Below, one piece after another: positions 43,514 through 53,097 of a stretch of DNA of 64,000 nucleotides. This stretch comes from Sugiyamaella lignohabitans (Eukaryota > Ascomycota > Dipodascomycetes > Dipodascales > Trichomonascaceae). Both the position numbers and the translations under genes were made by a program. The notes under the pieces are model-generated. The model searched no databases. It saw only the letters and a list, made by a program, of their open reading frames with translations, and was not told the DNA's origin. The stretch spans positions 4,588,001 through 4,652,000 of the forward strand of contig NC_031672.1 in assembly GCF_001640025.1 (NCBI RefSeq), read 5' to 3'. Every line of letters begins with the position of its first letter. Position 1 is the first letter of the stretch.

Positions 43514-44596
43514 ATGAGCACAGAAACAACGAAAAAGCCGAAATGCCGCGAGCAAGTGCTTGCTGAGAGATGGTCTATAGTATCATATGTGTTTTTCATT
43601 GTCGCTACCGTCTTTGCTGGCCATTTCGATGGACCAGGTGAACTAGATGACGAAGATAAAATTAGATTCTGGAACTGGATTGTGATAGCGGAAATAGTTC
43701 GTCCAGTCTCGATCTTCTTCTATCTTTATATGAGTACTCGTGCTGAAAAATACAGCCCAGCAATGCGAGTGTTTCGTGGTGCTCTCTTGTCCCGTGCATT
43801 TAATGTGGTCTTGATCATACTCTTTATAACCAATTTTGGGACTACTGAGATTATTGTCCGACCAGTGGCTTCTGTCATGAGACAGGACTTGAAATACTTC
43901 ATCTACACTTTATGGGGCGGGGTTGCAGCATATTTTGTTGTTGATGCGGTTCGTTTATACAAGAGACGGACCTACTCGGTCGATAGCAATGAACCTTTAT
44001 TAGATGGCAGAGGTGAAATTGAGTTGACTCAAAGACAAAAGAACTTGGCTCCTCTTACACGGCGGGCTCAAATTGCCCTTTTCGGAATTTTGGCTTCGTT
44101 TCTCCCTTTGCTCATTTTCCGGAATAACTTTTTCGCTCTGTACTGTCTCCTATTGTTCCCTCCGGCCCATACTGTTTTGGCCATGTGTGGATACAGATCC
44201 ATGGAAGCGTTCAAGTGTACTTATAGAAAGGCACTTATAATAAGGGTTACTTATCTTGGTACTAATCTGGTGCTTAGCGTATGTTCGGGTGTAGCTGCAG
44301 TGTGCTTCTGGGCTTATCTAGGAAACCAGAAGACTTCGACAGATGCTGTTATGTATAAGTCATTTGGAGTCTTCTGCTCTCTTTTTTGTGCCGAGTCAGT
44401 GGTCGCTGCACTTATACTTGCTTGCGAACTCCACAAATTCCGCCGCAATAAGGTTGCTTTTGAAGCTCTTCAGGAAGAAATCGCGGCTGAAATTGAAGCT
44501 ATGAAACTTGCTGGCACTAGCAAGGATCTTGAAAACTTGAGTGCCGATGGTCCTTCTGCTCAGCGAGTACCTCTACTCTGCGAAATTGAGGTTTGA
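43514..44596 (+). CDS. Array membrane protein, copy 3
   Basis: 360 residues with the same length and topology as copy 1. Distinctive features: ATVFAGHFDGPGELDDEDK, FFYLYMSTRAEKYSPAMRV, PLLIFRNNFFALYCLLLFPP and a segment-7 variant NLVLSVCSGVAAVCFWAYL. The tail ends CEIEV. Downstream it is followed by a copy of the array's right-hand flank, making it the likely former end of a shorter array. Unknown function. Confidence 0.8.
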   Translation: MSTETTKKPKCREQVLAERWSIVSYVFFIVATVFAGHFDGPGELDDEDKIRFWNWIVIAEIVRPVSIFFYLYMSTRAEKYSPAMRVFRGALLSRAFNVVLIILFITNFGTTEIIVRPVASVMRQDLKYFIYTLWGGVAAYFVVDAVRLYKRRTYSVDSNEPLLDGRGEIELTQRQKNLAPLTRRAQIALFGILASFLPLLIFRNNFFALYCLLLFPPAHTVLAMCGYRSMEAFKCTYRKALIIRVTYLGTNLVLSVCSGVAAVCFWAYLGNQKTSTDAVMYKSFGVFCSLFCAESVVAALILACELHKFRRNKVAFEALQEEIAAEIEAMKLAGTSKDLENLSADGPSAQRVPLLCEIEV

Positions 44597-44675
44597 GTCT
44601 CTTAACTACTATCTATGATATTTATTACTTTTTTTTCTTTTATTTAATAGGATTTCTTGTGTCGAACAACAGCAG

Positions 44676-44877
44676 ACGCCTCCGGCGGCAGGGACTGTGC
44701 CCCAGACCCCCCACGTCCTGCTTCGCAGGAAAGTTCCGGGATCGTCGAGGGAGCGAGCAGCAGTCTCATCCGCCAACAGGCGCAATCACCAGTGAAAACC
44801 ACGACTCGCGACGCCCCGACTCGAGCGAAGCGAGAGGAGCCACGGGGTCTGGGGCACAGCCCCAGCCGCCGGAGGCA
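44676..44877. repeat. GC palindrome element, full, after array copy 3
   Basis: GCCTCCGGCGGCAGGGAC through a right arm ending CCGCCGGAGGCA, with the array-specific centre. Confidence 0.88.
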
Positions 44878-44957
44878 GACCCCACGACGGCCATTCTGGT
44901 CTATACTTCAAATAATAATATCAACTCGCGGAGATAGTATTTCCCGAAAGTGACTTA
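44878..44957. repeat. Internal copy of the array right flank
   Basis: GACCCCACGACGGCCA, TCTGGTCTATACTTC and CAACTCGCGGAGATAG match 57710-57785, the sequence after the last gene, with few substitutions. The match ends at CGAAAGTG. Confidence 0.85.
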
Positions 44958-44965
44958 CGAAACGG

Positions 44966-45023
44966 CTCGAGCGAAGCGAGAGGAGCCACGGGGTCTGGGG
45001 CAGAGCCCCAGCCGCCGAAGGCA
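44966..45023. repeat. GC palindrome element, right half at the array junction
   Basis: CTCGAGCGAAGCGAGAGG then a right arm ending CCGCCGAAGGCA. Joins the flank copy to the common spacer ACCGGCTAGACTAG. Confidence 0.85.
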
Positions 45024-45663
45024 GACCGGCTAGACTAGTAAGATGTCGTCTGCCATATTCGAGTTCTTTTGGTATGTTACGGAATATTCGAGTCAAAAGA
45101 GTTGAAAGAAGATAGGGGGGGGGGTGATGAGAGACAGTGGATAACAGATGTAGGAGTGGATGGAAGATGGAACAGTTGATACCTTTGTTCTGTGGGTATG
45201 AGAAGAAATCAGTTGACTCAGTGAATTAGCCCTATCAGCCCTATCAGCCCTTTTTAAGGTGAAAGGTGAAATGACGGAAATCAACGTTCGGCTTGTTTGC
45301 TTGTTTGTTTGTTCGCAGGTTTTATTTATTTAATTCGTTATTTTTGTATTCTGTTATTTATTGTCTTGTATGGGCATATAGCAGCAACATGTGTCAACGG
45401 TGCTGGCTTTTTACATCAATATTCCATTTTTGCTCTCGAGCTTGTATACTCATTAAAGACCAATCAGGAATAGACAAATTGTGGTCTTTTTGGTTCTGAT
45501 ATGTAATTGATATTTGAGTATTATTATTATATTTTTCACACTGAGACCCCACCACCCCCTGAGTACTATAGAGGAATATTCAGGGGTAGTGGGGTGCAGA
45601 TCGATCTGTAGAGTGGACTTATCAGAATGCATTTGCAGGTGAACAGACCAGAGATAGACAGCG

Positions 45664-46358
45664 ATGATGACCGTGACTGAGACCACTGGAAGGGTCCGGA
45701 CGTCGAAGTTTGGGATTGGACGATGAGCACTTGCTTATTGACTGTCTTTGGGCATGTTCACAGTGCACGGCCGGTTTGGTGGAACCGCAGAAAACGATAG
45801 TGATGTGGTGGACTGGTTTTGGCTGCCTATCGCGTCCAGGAGCGGTCTTTTCTTTATTCATACAATCACGAATTTTGAGAGTTCTGACTACTCTGGGGAG
45901 TGGATGTATCCGTTACGGCTGTTTGCTGTTGTGTCGGCCGTCATGATGCTTCCCATATATATGCCCTATCCGTCTGCAATTGGCGACATGGTGTCTTCTA
46001 AAACGCCATCTAGCTTGGTTCATTTCATAACTCTACTCTGGGCCACTACAGAGACGTGTTTTGTTTTTGTCTCATTCAGGTGTCTGAAAACCCTTCACGT
46101 TCACCTCACCAGACTGGTTCTTCTCCATCCAATCTCGATACGATAGACCGCAATTGGCTGGCGGTCCAGATCCCGTCTGTTTGTTGGCATCTTTTATGTT
46201 CAATTACTCCATATATTGTTCCGGACTTTAGTGCGTTTTCAGCAGTTTGTCTGCTGCTGGTGCTATACTCGGTCACAGGTGTTTTCATCAATGGACACCG
46301 GTCCGTGACCGTGAACAACTGTAGCTACGATCAAGGCGAGACTAGTGACGAATCATAA
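45664..46358 (+). pseudogene. Type B gene relic 1 (multi-membrane-segment protein)
   Basis: Reading across at least two frameshifts gives a hydrophobic protein of roughly 230 residues. Pieces include TVTETTGRVRT, VVDWFWLPIASRSGLFF, MYPLRLFAVVSAVMMLP, LVHFITLLWATTETCFVFVS and FSAVCLLLVLYSVTGVF, ending GETSDES. The segment HFITLLWATTETCFVFVSFR resembles YFIYTLWGGVAAYFVVDSVR of the array genes (FI, LW, FV and R align), so a distant paralogue is possible. Broken and probably not expressed as protein. Confidence 0.5.
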
Positions 46359-46854
46359 ACAGATGCCAATGTCATTAGGGCACTCGAAGTTAAGACCGCG
46401 AAAAACCCACCGATCAGCAGTAAACTACAGAGAACAGATATATTACTAATCACTACGAAACGTTGCTTCCAATAACCATATTGCTATTTGGAATGGTTAA
46501 GAACAGTGACATCAATGGAGGACTGTTGACGCTGGATCATGGTCTAAGCACAGAATCACCTACCCTATAAACGTAATATTGAATGGCATCATAACCAACC
46601 GCTACAGAAGTACGGCCATTTCCTCTTTCCAATTGGATAGGAAAAAGAAATTAGTAACAATTTCTCTGACAAGAATAATTATCTGAGACTCAAAAGAGAA
46701 GTCAGTTGAACTCTAATCGAAGTCGGCCCGCCGACCCTATCGACCACGGCTGCGCCTCTTATATTGTCCCGATATAGTCACTAATGCCGACAACACAGGT
46801 AGCATCCATCGTTATCTGGTTCACGACTTCACGAGGATATATATATGAAGAACA

Positions 46855-47937
46855 ATGAGCACAGAAACAACGAAAGAACCGAAATGCCGCGAGCAAGTGC
46901 TTGCTGAGAGATGGTCCATAATATCATATGCGTTTTTCATTGTGGCTACCGTCTTTGCTGGCCGTTTCGATGGACCAGATGAACTAGATGACGAAGATAA
47001 AATTAGATTCTGGAACTGGATTGTGATAGCGGAAATAGTTCGTCCAGTCTCGATCTTCTTCTATCTTTATATGTATACTCGTGCTGGAAAGTACAGGCCA
47101 GGAATGCGAGCGTTTCGTATTGCTCTCTTGGCCCGTGCATTAAATGTGTTCTTGATCATATTTTTTACAACCAATTTTGGGACTACTGAGATTATTGTCC
47201 GACCAGTGGCTTCTGTCATGAGACAGGACTTGAAATACTTGATCTACACTTTATGGGGCGGGGTTGCAGCATATTTTGTTGTTGATGCGGTTCGTTTATA
47301 CAAGAGACGGACCTACTCGATCGATAGCAATGAACCTTTATTAGATGGCAACGGTGAAATTGAGATGACTCAAAGACAAAAGAGCTTGGCTTCTGTTACA
47401 CGGCGGGCTGAAATTGCCCTTTTAGTAATTGTGGCTTCGTTTCTTCCTATGCTCACTTTCCGGAAAAACGTTTTCGCTCTGTGCTGTTTCCTATTGTTCC
47501 CTCCGGCCCTCACTGTTTTGGCCATGTGTGGATACAGATCCATGGAAGCGTTCAAGTGTACTTATGGAAACGCGATTATAACGAGGGTTACTTATCTTAG
47601 TATTAATCTGGTGCTTAGCGTATGTTCGGGTACAGCTTCAGTGTATTTCTGGGCTCATCTAGTAAACCAGAAGACTTCGACAGATGCTGTTATGTATAAG
47701 TCGTTTGGTGTCCTCTGTTCTCTTTTTAGTGCCGAGTCAGTGGTCGCTGTACTTATACTTGCTTGCGAACTCCATCAATTCCGCCGCAATAAGGTTGCTT
47801 TTGAGGCTCTTCAGGAAGAAATCGCGGCTGAAATTGAAGCTGTGAAACTTGCTGCCACTAGCAAGGATCTTGAAAACTTGAGTGCCGATGGTACTTCTGC
47901 TCAGCGAGTACCTCTAATCTGCGAAATTGAGGCTTGA
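46855..47937 (+). CDS. Array membrane protein, copy 4
   Basis: 360 residues, intact. Variants: start MSTETTKEPKC, ISYAFFIVATVFAGRFDGPD, FFYLYMYTRAGKYRPGMRA, ALNVFLIIFFTTNF, SLASVTRRAEIALLVIVASF, and a Q for K in ELHQFRRNK. The tail ends CEIEA before TGA. This same position reads AGA in copy 5. Unknown function. Confidence 0.8.
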   Translation: MSTETTKEPKCREQVLAERWSIISYAFFIVATVFAGRFDGPDELDDEDKIRFWNWIVIAEIVRPVSIFFYLYMYTRAGKYRPGMRAFRIALLARALNVFLIIFFTTNFGTTEIIVRPVASVMRQDLKYLIYTLWGGVAAYFVVDAVRLYKRRTYSIDSNEPLLDGNGEIEMTQRQKSLASVTRRAEIALLVIVASFLPMLTFRKNVFALCCFLLFPPALTVLAMCGYRSMEAFKCTYGNAIITRVTYLSINLVLSVCSGTASVYFWAHLVNQKTSTDAVMYKSFGVLCSLFSAESVVAVLILACELHQFRRNKVAFEALQEEIAAEIEAVKLAATSKDLENLSADGTSAQRVPLICEIEA

Positions 47938-48017
47938 GCCTCTTAAACACTATCTATTATATTTATTACTTTTTTTTCTTTATTTAATAGGATTTCTTGT
48001 GTGGAACAACAGTATAC

Positions 48018-48218
48018 GGCTCCGGCGGCTGGGACTGCGCCCCAAACCCCCCGGCTCCTGCTTCGCAGGAGAGTTCCGGGATCGTCGAAGGAGCGGTGCA
48101 GCAGTCTCATCCGCCAACAGGCGCAATCAGTAGTGAAAACCACGACTCCCGACGCCCCGACTCGAGCGAAGCGAGAGGAGCCACGGGGTTTGGGGCAGAG
48201 CCCCAGCCGCCGGAGGCA
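48018..48218. repeat. GC palindrome element, full, after array copy 4
   Basis: GGCTCCGGCGGCTGGGAC through a right arm ending CCGCCGGAGGCA. Confidence 0.88.
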
Positions 48219-48654
48219 GACCGGTAAGACTAGTAAGATGCCATCTGCCATATTCGAGTTCTTTTAGTATGTTACGGAACATTCGAGTCAAAAGAGTTGA
48301 AAGAAGATAGGGGGAATCTGATTAGAGACAGTGGATAACAGATGTAGGAGTGGATGGAATATGGAAGAGTTGATACCTGTGTTCTGTGGATATTAGAAGA
48401 AATCAGTCGACTCTGTGAATTAGCCCTATCAAACCTTTTTGAGGTGAAAGGTGAAATAACGGAAATCGACATTCGGCTTGTTTGCTTGTTTGTTTGTTCG
48501 CAGGTGTTGTTTATTTAATTTGTTATTTTCTATTATTTATTGTCTTGTATGGGCATATTGTGTCAACGGTGCTGGCCCTTTTTCATCAATATTTCATTTT
48601 GCTCTCAAAATACTCAAGTACCCTACCCTCACACGACCTTCGACGGTCCCAGCT

Positions 48655-48711
48655 GCTCCGCTTCGCGGAGCACAACCAGGGTCTGGGGCGGAGCCCCAGC
48701 CGCCGGAGGCA
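48655..48711. repeat. GC palindrome element, right half upstream of type A module 2
   Basis: GCTCCGCTTCGCGGAGC plus right arm ending CCGCCGGAGGCA. Confidence 0.88.
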
Positions 48712-48760
48712 GACCCCACCCCCCCTGAGTACTATAGAGGAATATTCAGGGGTAGAGGGG

Positions 48761-48776
48761 TGCAGATCGATCTGCA
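48761..48776. repeat. 16-base palindrome
   Basis: TGCAGATCGATCTGCA, intact. Confidence 0.8.
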
Positions 48777-48829
48777 GAGTGGACTTATCAGAATGCATTT
48801 GCAGGTGAACGGACCAGAGACAGACAGCG

Positions 48830-49228
48830 ATGATGACCGTGACTGAGACCACTGGAAGGGTCCGGACGTCGAAGTTTGGGATTGGACGATGAGCACTTGC
48901 TTATTTACTGTCTTTGGGCACGTTATCAGTACACGGCCGGTTTGGTGGAACCGCGGAAAGCGAAAGTGAGGTGGTGGGCTTGCAGCAACGGGTCTATAAT
49001 CAAAACAAACAGTGCATCGACTCTAGAGTTAAAAGGAACAGAGACTGGTAGAAAATAGACGTAAAGTTGAACTTGAGCAAGGTGGAAGGCGTAGACTCGA
49101 CACTGTAGTTACGAACAAACGGAGACGAGAGGATAGTGACGAAAGTAATTAAAATCAGTACTTTTAGATTAACTCAGGTTGACCTACAGAACAACAAAGA
49201 ATCGTTAGTACGACAACAGAAGAAATGA
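48830..49228 (+). pseudogene. Type A gene relic 2
   Basis: Colinear with relic A1 but with a one-base deletion after GGTCCGGACG that breaks the N-terminal frame, and further stops in the helical part. Still recognisable: STCLFTVFGHVISTRPVW, GLQQRVYNQNKQ. Confidence 0.5.
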
Positions 49229-49249
49229 AAATAATAGCTTTAAATAAAC

Positions 49250-49308
49250 TGAACACCTTCATTATTAAAATATATTTGATGGAAGGTGTTTATAGACCTT
49301 CCAAGAAT
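49250..49308. repeat. Hairpin-forming sequence after type A relic 2
   Basis: AACACCTTC and GAAGGTGTT as after relic A1. Confidence 0.6.
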
Positions 49309-49857
49309 AAGCTCTACAAACAGTGACGAATCATGAACAGATGACAATGTCATCAGGGCACTCGAAGTTAAGATCGCGAAAAACCCACCGATCAGCAGTA
49401 AACTACAGAGAACAGATATATACTAATCACTACGGAACGTTGCTTCCAATAACCATATTGCTACCTGGAATGGTTAAGAACAGTGTCATCAATGGAGGAC
49501 TGTTGACGCTGGATCATTATAAACATAATTTTAATTAGCTTGATAACCAACTGCTACAGAAGTAAGGCCTTTCCTCTTTCCAATTGGATAGAGGAAAAAG
49601 AAATCAGTAACAATTTCTCTGACAAGAATAATTATCTGAGACTCAAAAGAAAATTCAGTTGAACTCTAAGCGAAGTCGGTGTAAGGTCGAAGGGAAGCTA
49701 TGTCTGACATTCGGCCCGCCGATCCTATTGACCACAGCTGCACCTCTTATAGTGATATTATCCCCTATTGTTATCGTTTCTCCACTAATGCCGAAATAGA
49801 GGCAGCATGCATCGTTATCTGGCTCACGACTTCACGAGGATATATATCTGTAGAACA

Positions 49858-51069
49858 ATGAGCACAGAAACAACGAAAGTACCGAAATGCCGCGAGCTAG
49901 TGCTTGCTGAGAGATGGTCCATAGTATCATATGTGTTTTCCTTTGTGGCCACCGTCTTTCTTAACCGTTTCGATGGACCAGGTGAACTAGATGACGAAGA
50001 TAAAATTAGATTCTGGAACTGGATTGTGATAGCGGAAATAGTTCGTCCAGTCTCGATCTTGGTCCATCTTTATGTGAGTTCTCGTGCTGCAAAATACAGG
50101 CCAGAAATGCGAGTGTTTCGTGGTGCTCTCTTGGCCCGTGCAATGGATGTGTTCATGATCATATTGTTTACAACCAATTTTGAGACTACTGAGATTATTG
50201 TCCGACCAGTGGCTTCTGTCATGAGGCAGGACTTGAAATACTTCATCTACACTTTATGGGGCGAGGTTGCAGCATATTTTGTTGTTGATGCGGTTCTATT
50301 TTTTACAACCAATTTTGGGACTACTGAGATTATTGTTATGAGGCAGGACTTGAAATACTTCATCTACACTTTATGGGGCGAGGTTGCAGCGTATTTTGTT
50401 GTTGATGCGGTTCGTTTATACAACAGACGGACCTACTCGATCGATAGCAATGAACCTTTATTAGATGGCAAAGGTGAAATTGAGTTGACTCAAAGACAAA
50501 AGAACTTGGCTCCTCTCAGACGGCGGGCTCAAATGGTCCATTTAGGAGCTTTGGCTTCGTTCCTCCCTATGCTCATTTTCCGGAACAACGTTTTTGCTGT
50601 GTACTGTCTCCTATTGCTCCCTCCGGCCCATACTGTTTTGGCCATGTGTGGATACAGATCTATGGAAGCGTTCAAGTGTACTTATAGAAACGCGCTTAAA
50701 ACAAGGGTTACTTATCTTAGTATTGATCTAGTGCTTAGCGTATGTTCGGGTTCAGCTGCAGTGTTTTTCTTGTCTCATCTAGTAAACCAGAAGATTTCGA
50801 CAGATGCTGTTATGTTTTTTAAGTCGTTTGGAGTCTTCTGCTCTCTTTTTTGTGCCGAGTCAGTGGTCGCTTTACTTATAACTGCTTGCGAACTCCACAA
50901 ATTCCGCTGCAATAAGGTTGTTTTTGAAGCTCTTCAGGAAAAAATCGCGGCTGAAATTGAAGCTATGAAACTTGCTGCCCCTAGCAAGGATCTTGAAAAC
51001 TCGAGTGCCGTTGCTAGTTCTGCTCAGCGAGTACCTCTAATCTTTGAAATAGAGGCTAGAGCCTCTTAA
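49858..51069 (+). CDS. Array membrane protein, copy 5, with internal duplication
   Basis: 403 residues from the conserved ATG at 49858. An in-frame upstream ATG at 49807 would add 17 residues, because the leader TGA has become TGT. A 39-residue in-frame duplication after segment 4 repeats FTTNFGTTEIIV, MRQDLKYFIYTLWG and AAYFVVDAV but lacks the six residues RPVASV; it should add one or two membrane passes and could flip downstream topology. The usual stop TGA reads AGA, adding three residues (RAS). There are more substitutions than in other copies (EVAAYF for GVAAYF, KISTDAVMFFKSFG, FRCNKVVFEALQEKIA), so constraint may be relaxed. Confidence 0.72.
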   Translation: MSTETTKVPKCRELVLAERWSIVSYVFSFVATVFLNRFDGPGELDDEDKIRFWNWIVIAEIVRPVSILVHLYVSSRAAKYRPEMRVFRGALLARAMDVFMIILFTTNFETTEIIVRPVASVMRQDLKYFIYTLWGEVAAYFVVDAVLFFTTNFGTTEIIVMRQDLKYFIYTLWGEVAAYFVVDAVRLYNRRTYSIDSNEPLLDGKGEIELTQRQKNLAPLRRRAQMVHLGALASFLPMLIFRNNVFAVYCLLLLPPAHTVLAMCGYRSMEAFKCTYRNALKTRVTYLSIDLVLSVCSGSAAVFFLSHLVNQKISTDAVMFFKSFGVFCSLFCAESVVALLITACELHKFRCNKVVFEALQEKIAAEIEAMKLAAPSKDLENSSAVASSAQRVPLIFEIEARAS

Positions 51070-51140
51070 CCACTTCTATGATATTTATTACTTTTTTTTT
51101 TATTTATTTAATAGATTTATTGTGTCGAACAACTGTAGAC

Positions 51141-51340
51141 GGCTCCGGCGGCTGGGACTGCGCGCCAGACCCCCCGGCTCCTGCTTCGCAGGAGACTTCT
51201 GGGACCGTCGAGGGAGCGGGGCAGCAGTCTCATCCGCCAACAGGCGCAATCAACAGTGAAACCACGACTCCCGGCGCCCCGACTCGAGCGAAGCGAGAGG
51301 AGCCACGGGGTCTGGGGCGGAGCCCCAGCCGCCGGAGGCA
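51141..51340. repeat. GC palindrome element, full, after array copy 5
   Basis: GGCTCCGGCGGCTGGGAC through a right arm ending CCGCCGGAGGCA. Confidence 0.88.
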
Positions 51341-51783
51341 GACCGGTAAGACTAGTAAGATGTTATCTGCCATATTCGAGTTCTTTTAGTATGTTACGGA
51401 ACATTCGAGTCAAAAGAGTTGAAAGAAGATAGGGGGAATCTGATTAGAGACAGTGGATAACAGATGTAAGAGTGGATGGAAGATGGAACAGTTGATACCT
51501 TTGTTCTGTGGGTATGAGAAGAAATCTGTTGACTCAGCGAATTAGCCCTATCAGCCTTTTTAAGGTGAAAGGTGAAATGACGGAAATCAACGTTCGGTTT
51601 GTTTGGTTGTTCGCTGATTTTGTTTATTTAATTCGTTATTTTTCTATTCTGTTGTTTATTGTCTTGCATGGGCATATAGCAGCAACATGTGTCAACAGTG
51701 CTGGCCTTTTTTCATCAATATTTCATTTTGCTTTCAAAATACTCAAGTACTCTACCTTCACACAACCTTCGATGGTCCCAGCT

Positions 51784-51840
51784 GCTCCGCTTCGCGGAGC
51801 ACAACCAGGGTCTGGGTCGGAGCCCCAGCCGCCGGAGGCA
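51784..51840. repeat. GC palindrome element, right half upstream of type B module 2
   Basis: GCTCCGCTTCGCGGAGC plus right arm with one substitution (GGGTCGGAGCCCC). Confidence 0.88.
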
Positions 51841-51890
51841 GACCCCACCACCCCCTGAGTACTATAGAGGAATATTCAGGGGTAGAGGAG

Positions 51891-51906
51891 TGCAGATCGA
51901 TCTGCA
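51891..51906. repeat. 16-base palindrome
   Basis: TGCAGATCGATCTGCA, intact. Confidence 0.8.
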
Positions 51907-51956
51907 GAGTGGACTTATCAGTATGCATTTGCAGATGAACAGACCAGAGATTGACA

Positions 51957-52661
51957 GCGACCGTTACTGAGACCACTGGAAGGGTCCGGACGTCGAAGTT
52001 TGGGATTGGACGATGAGCACTTGCATATTTACTGTCATTGGACATGGTCACAGTGCACGGCCGGTTTGGCGGAACTGCAGAAAACGATAGTGAGGTCGTG
52101 GACTGGTTTTGGCTGCATATCGTGCTCTCAGAAACAGCTCATCCAGGAGCGGCCTTTTTCTTTATTCATACAATCACGCATTTTGAAAGTTCTGGCTACT
52201 CTGGGGAGTAGATGTATCTGCTACGGCTGTTTGCTGCTGTGTCGGCCGTCATGATGATTCCCATATATATGCCCTATCCGTCTGCAATTGGCGACATGGT
52301 GTCTTCTAAATACCATCTAGCTTGATTCATTTCTGTCTGCTTTGGGCCGCTACAGAGACGTGTTTTGTTTTTGTCTCATTCAGGTATCTGAAATCCCTCT
52401 ATATTCACCTCACCAGACTGGTTCTTCTCCATCCAGTCTCGATACGATAGACCGCAATTGCCTGGGTCCAAATTTCCCCTCTGTTTGTTGGCATCTTTTA
52501 TGTTCAATTACTCCATATATGTTCCGGACCCCAGTGCATTTTTAGCAGTTTGTCTGCTGCTGGTGCTATACTCGGTCACAGGTGTTTTCATGAATGGATA
52601 CCGGTCTGTGACCGTGAATAACTGTAGCTACGATCAAGGCGAGACTAGTGACGAATCATAA
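51957..52661 (+). pseudogene. Type B gene relic 2
   Basis: Colinear with relic B1 but more decayed. The start codon region has a short deletion, an insertion adds a CTCAGAAACAGCTCATC-like stretch near 52125, and several frameshifts follow. The C-terminal piece FLAVCLLLVLYSVTGVF and the GETSDES end are still readable. Confidence 0.5.
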
Positions 52662-53097
52662 ACAGATGACAATGTCATTACTCGAATTTAAGACCGCGAA
52701 AAACCCACCGATCAGCAGTAAACTACAGAGAACTATTACTAATCACCACGAAGGGCTGCTTCTAATAACCATATTTCTATCTGGAATGGTTAAGAATAGT
52801 GTCATCAATGGAGGACTGTTGACGCTAGATCATTATAAACATAATTTCAATTAGCTTGATAACCAACTGCTACAGAAGTATGATCATTTCCTCTTTTCAA
52901 TTGGATAGAGGAAAAAGAAATCAGAAAAGTCAGCTGAACTCTAATCGAAGTCGGCCCGCCGACCTTATCGACCACAGCTGCACGTCTTATAGTGATATTA
53001 TCCCCTATTGTTATCGTTTCTCCACTAATGCCGAAATAGAGGCAGCATGCATCGTTATCTGGCTCACGACTTCACGAGGATATATATCTGTAGAACA

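Larger units (their letters stand above)
44597..46854. other. Array spacer 4 (with type B module)
   Basis: Full GC palindrome, fragment of the array right flank (44878-44957), a second half palindrome, common spacer, type B gene relic, leader. The longest spacer of the array. Confidence 0.7.
47938..49857. other. Array spacer 5 (with type A module)
   Basis: Full GC palindrome, common spacer, half palindrome, 16-base palindrome, type A relic, hairpin and leader, in the same order as spacer 3. Confidence 0.7.
51070..53097. other. Array spacer 6 (with type B module)
   Basis: Full GC palindrome, common spacer, half palindrome, 16-base palindrome, type B relic, leader. No array-flank copy, unlike spacer 4. 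Confidence 0.7.

Noticed and set aside
49807..49857. Upstream ATG as the start of array copy 5 (and 53047 for copy 6)
   Set aside because: All other copies start at the downstream ATG and have a stop or no ATG in this leader. Kept only as a possible extension.
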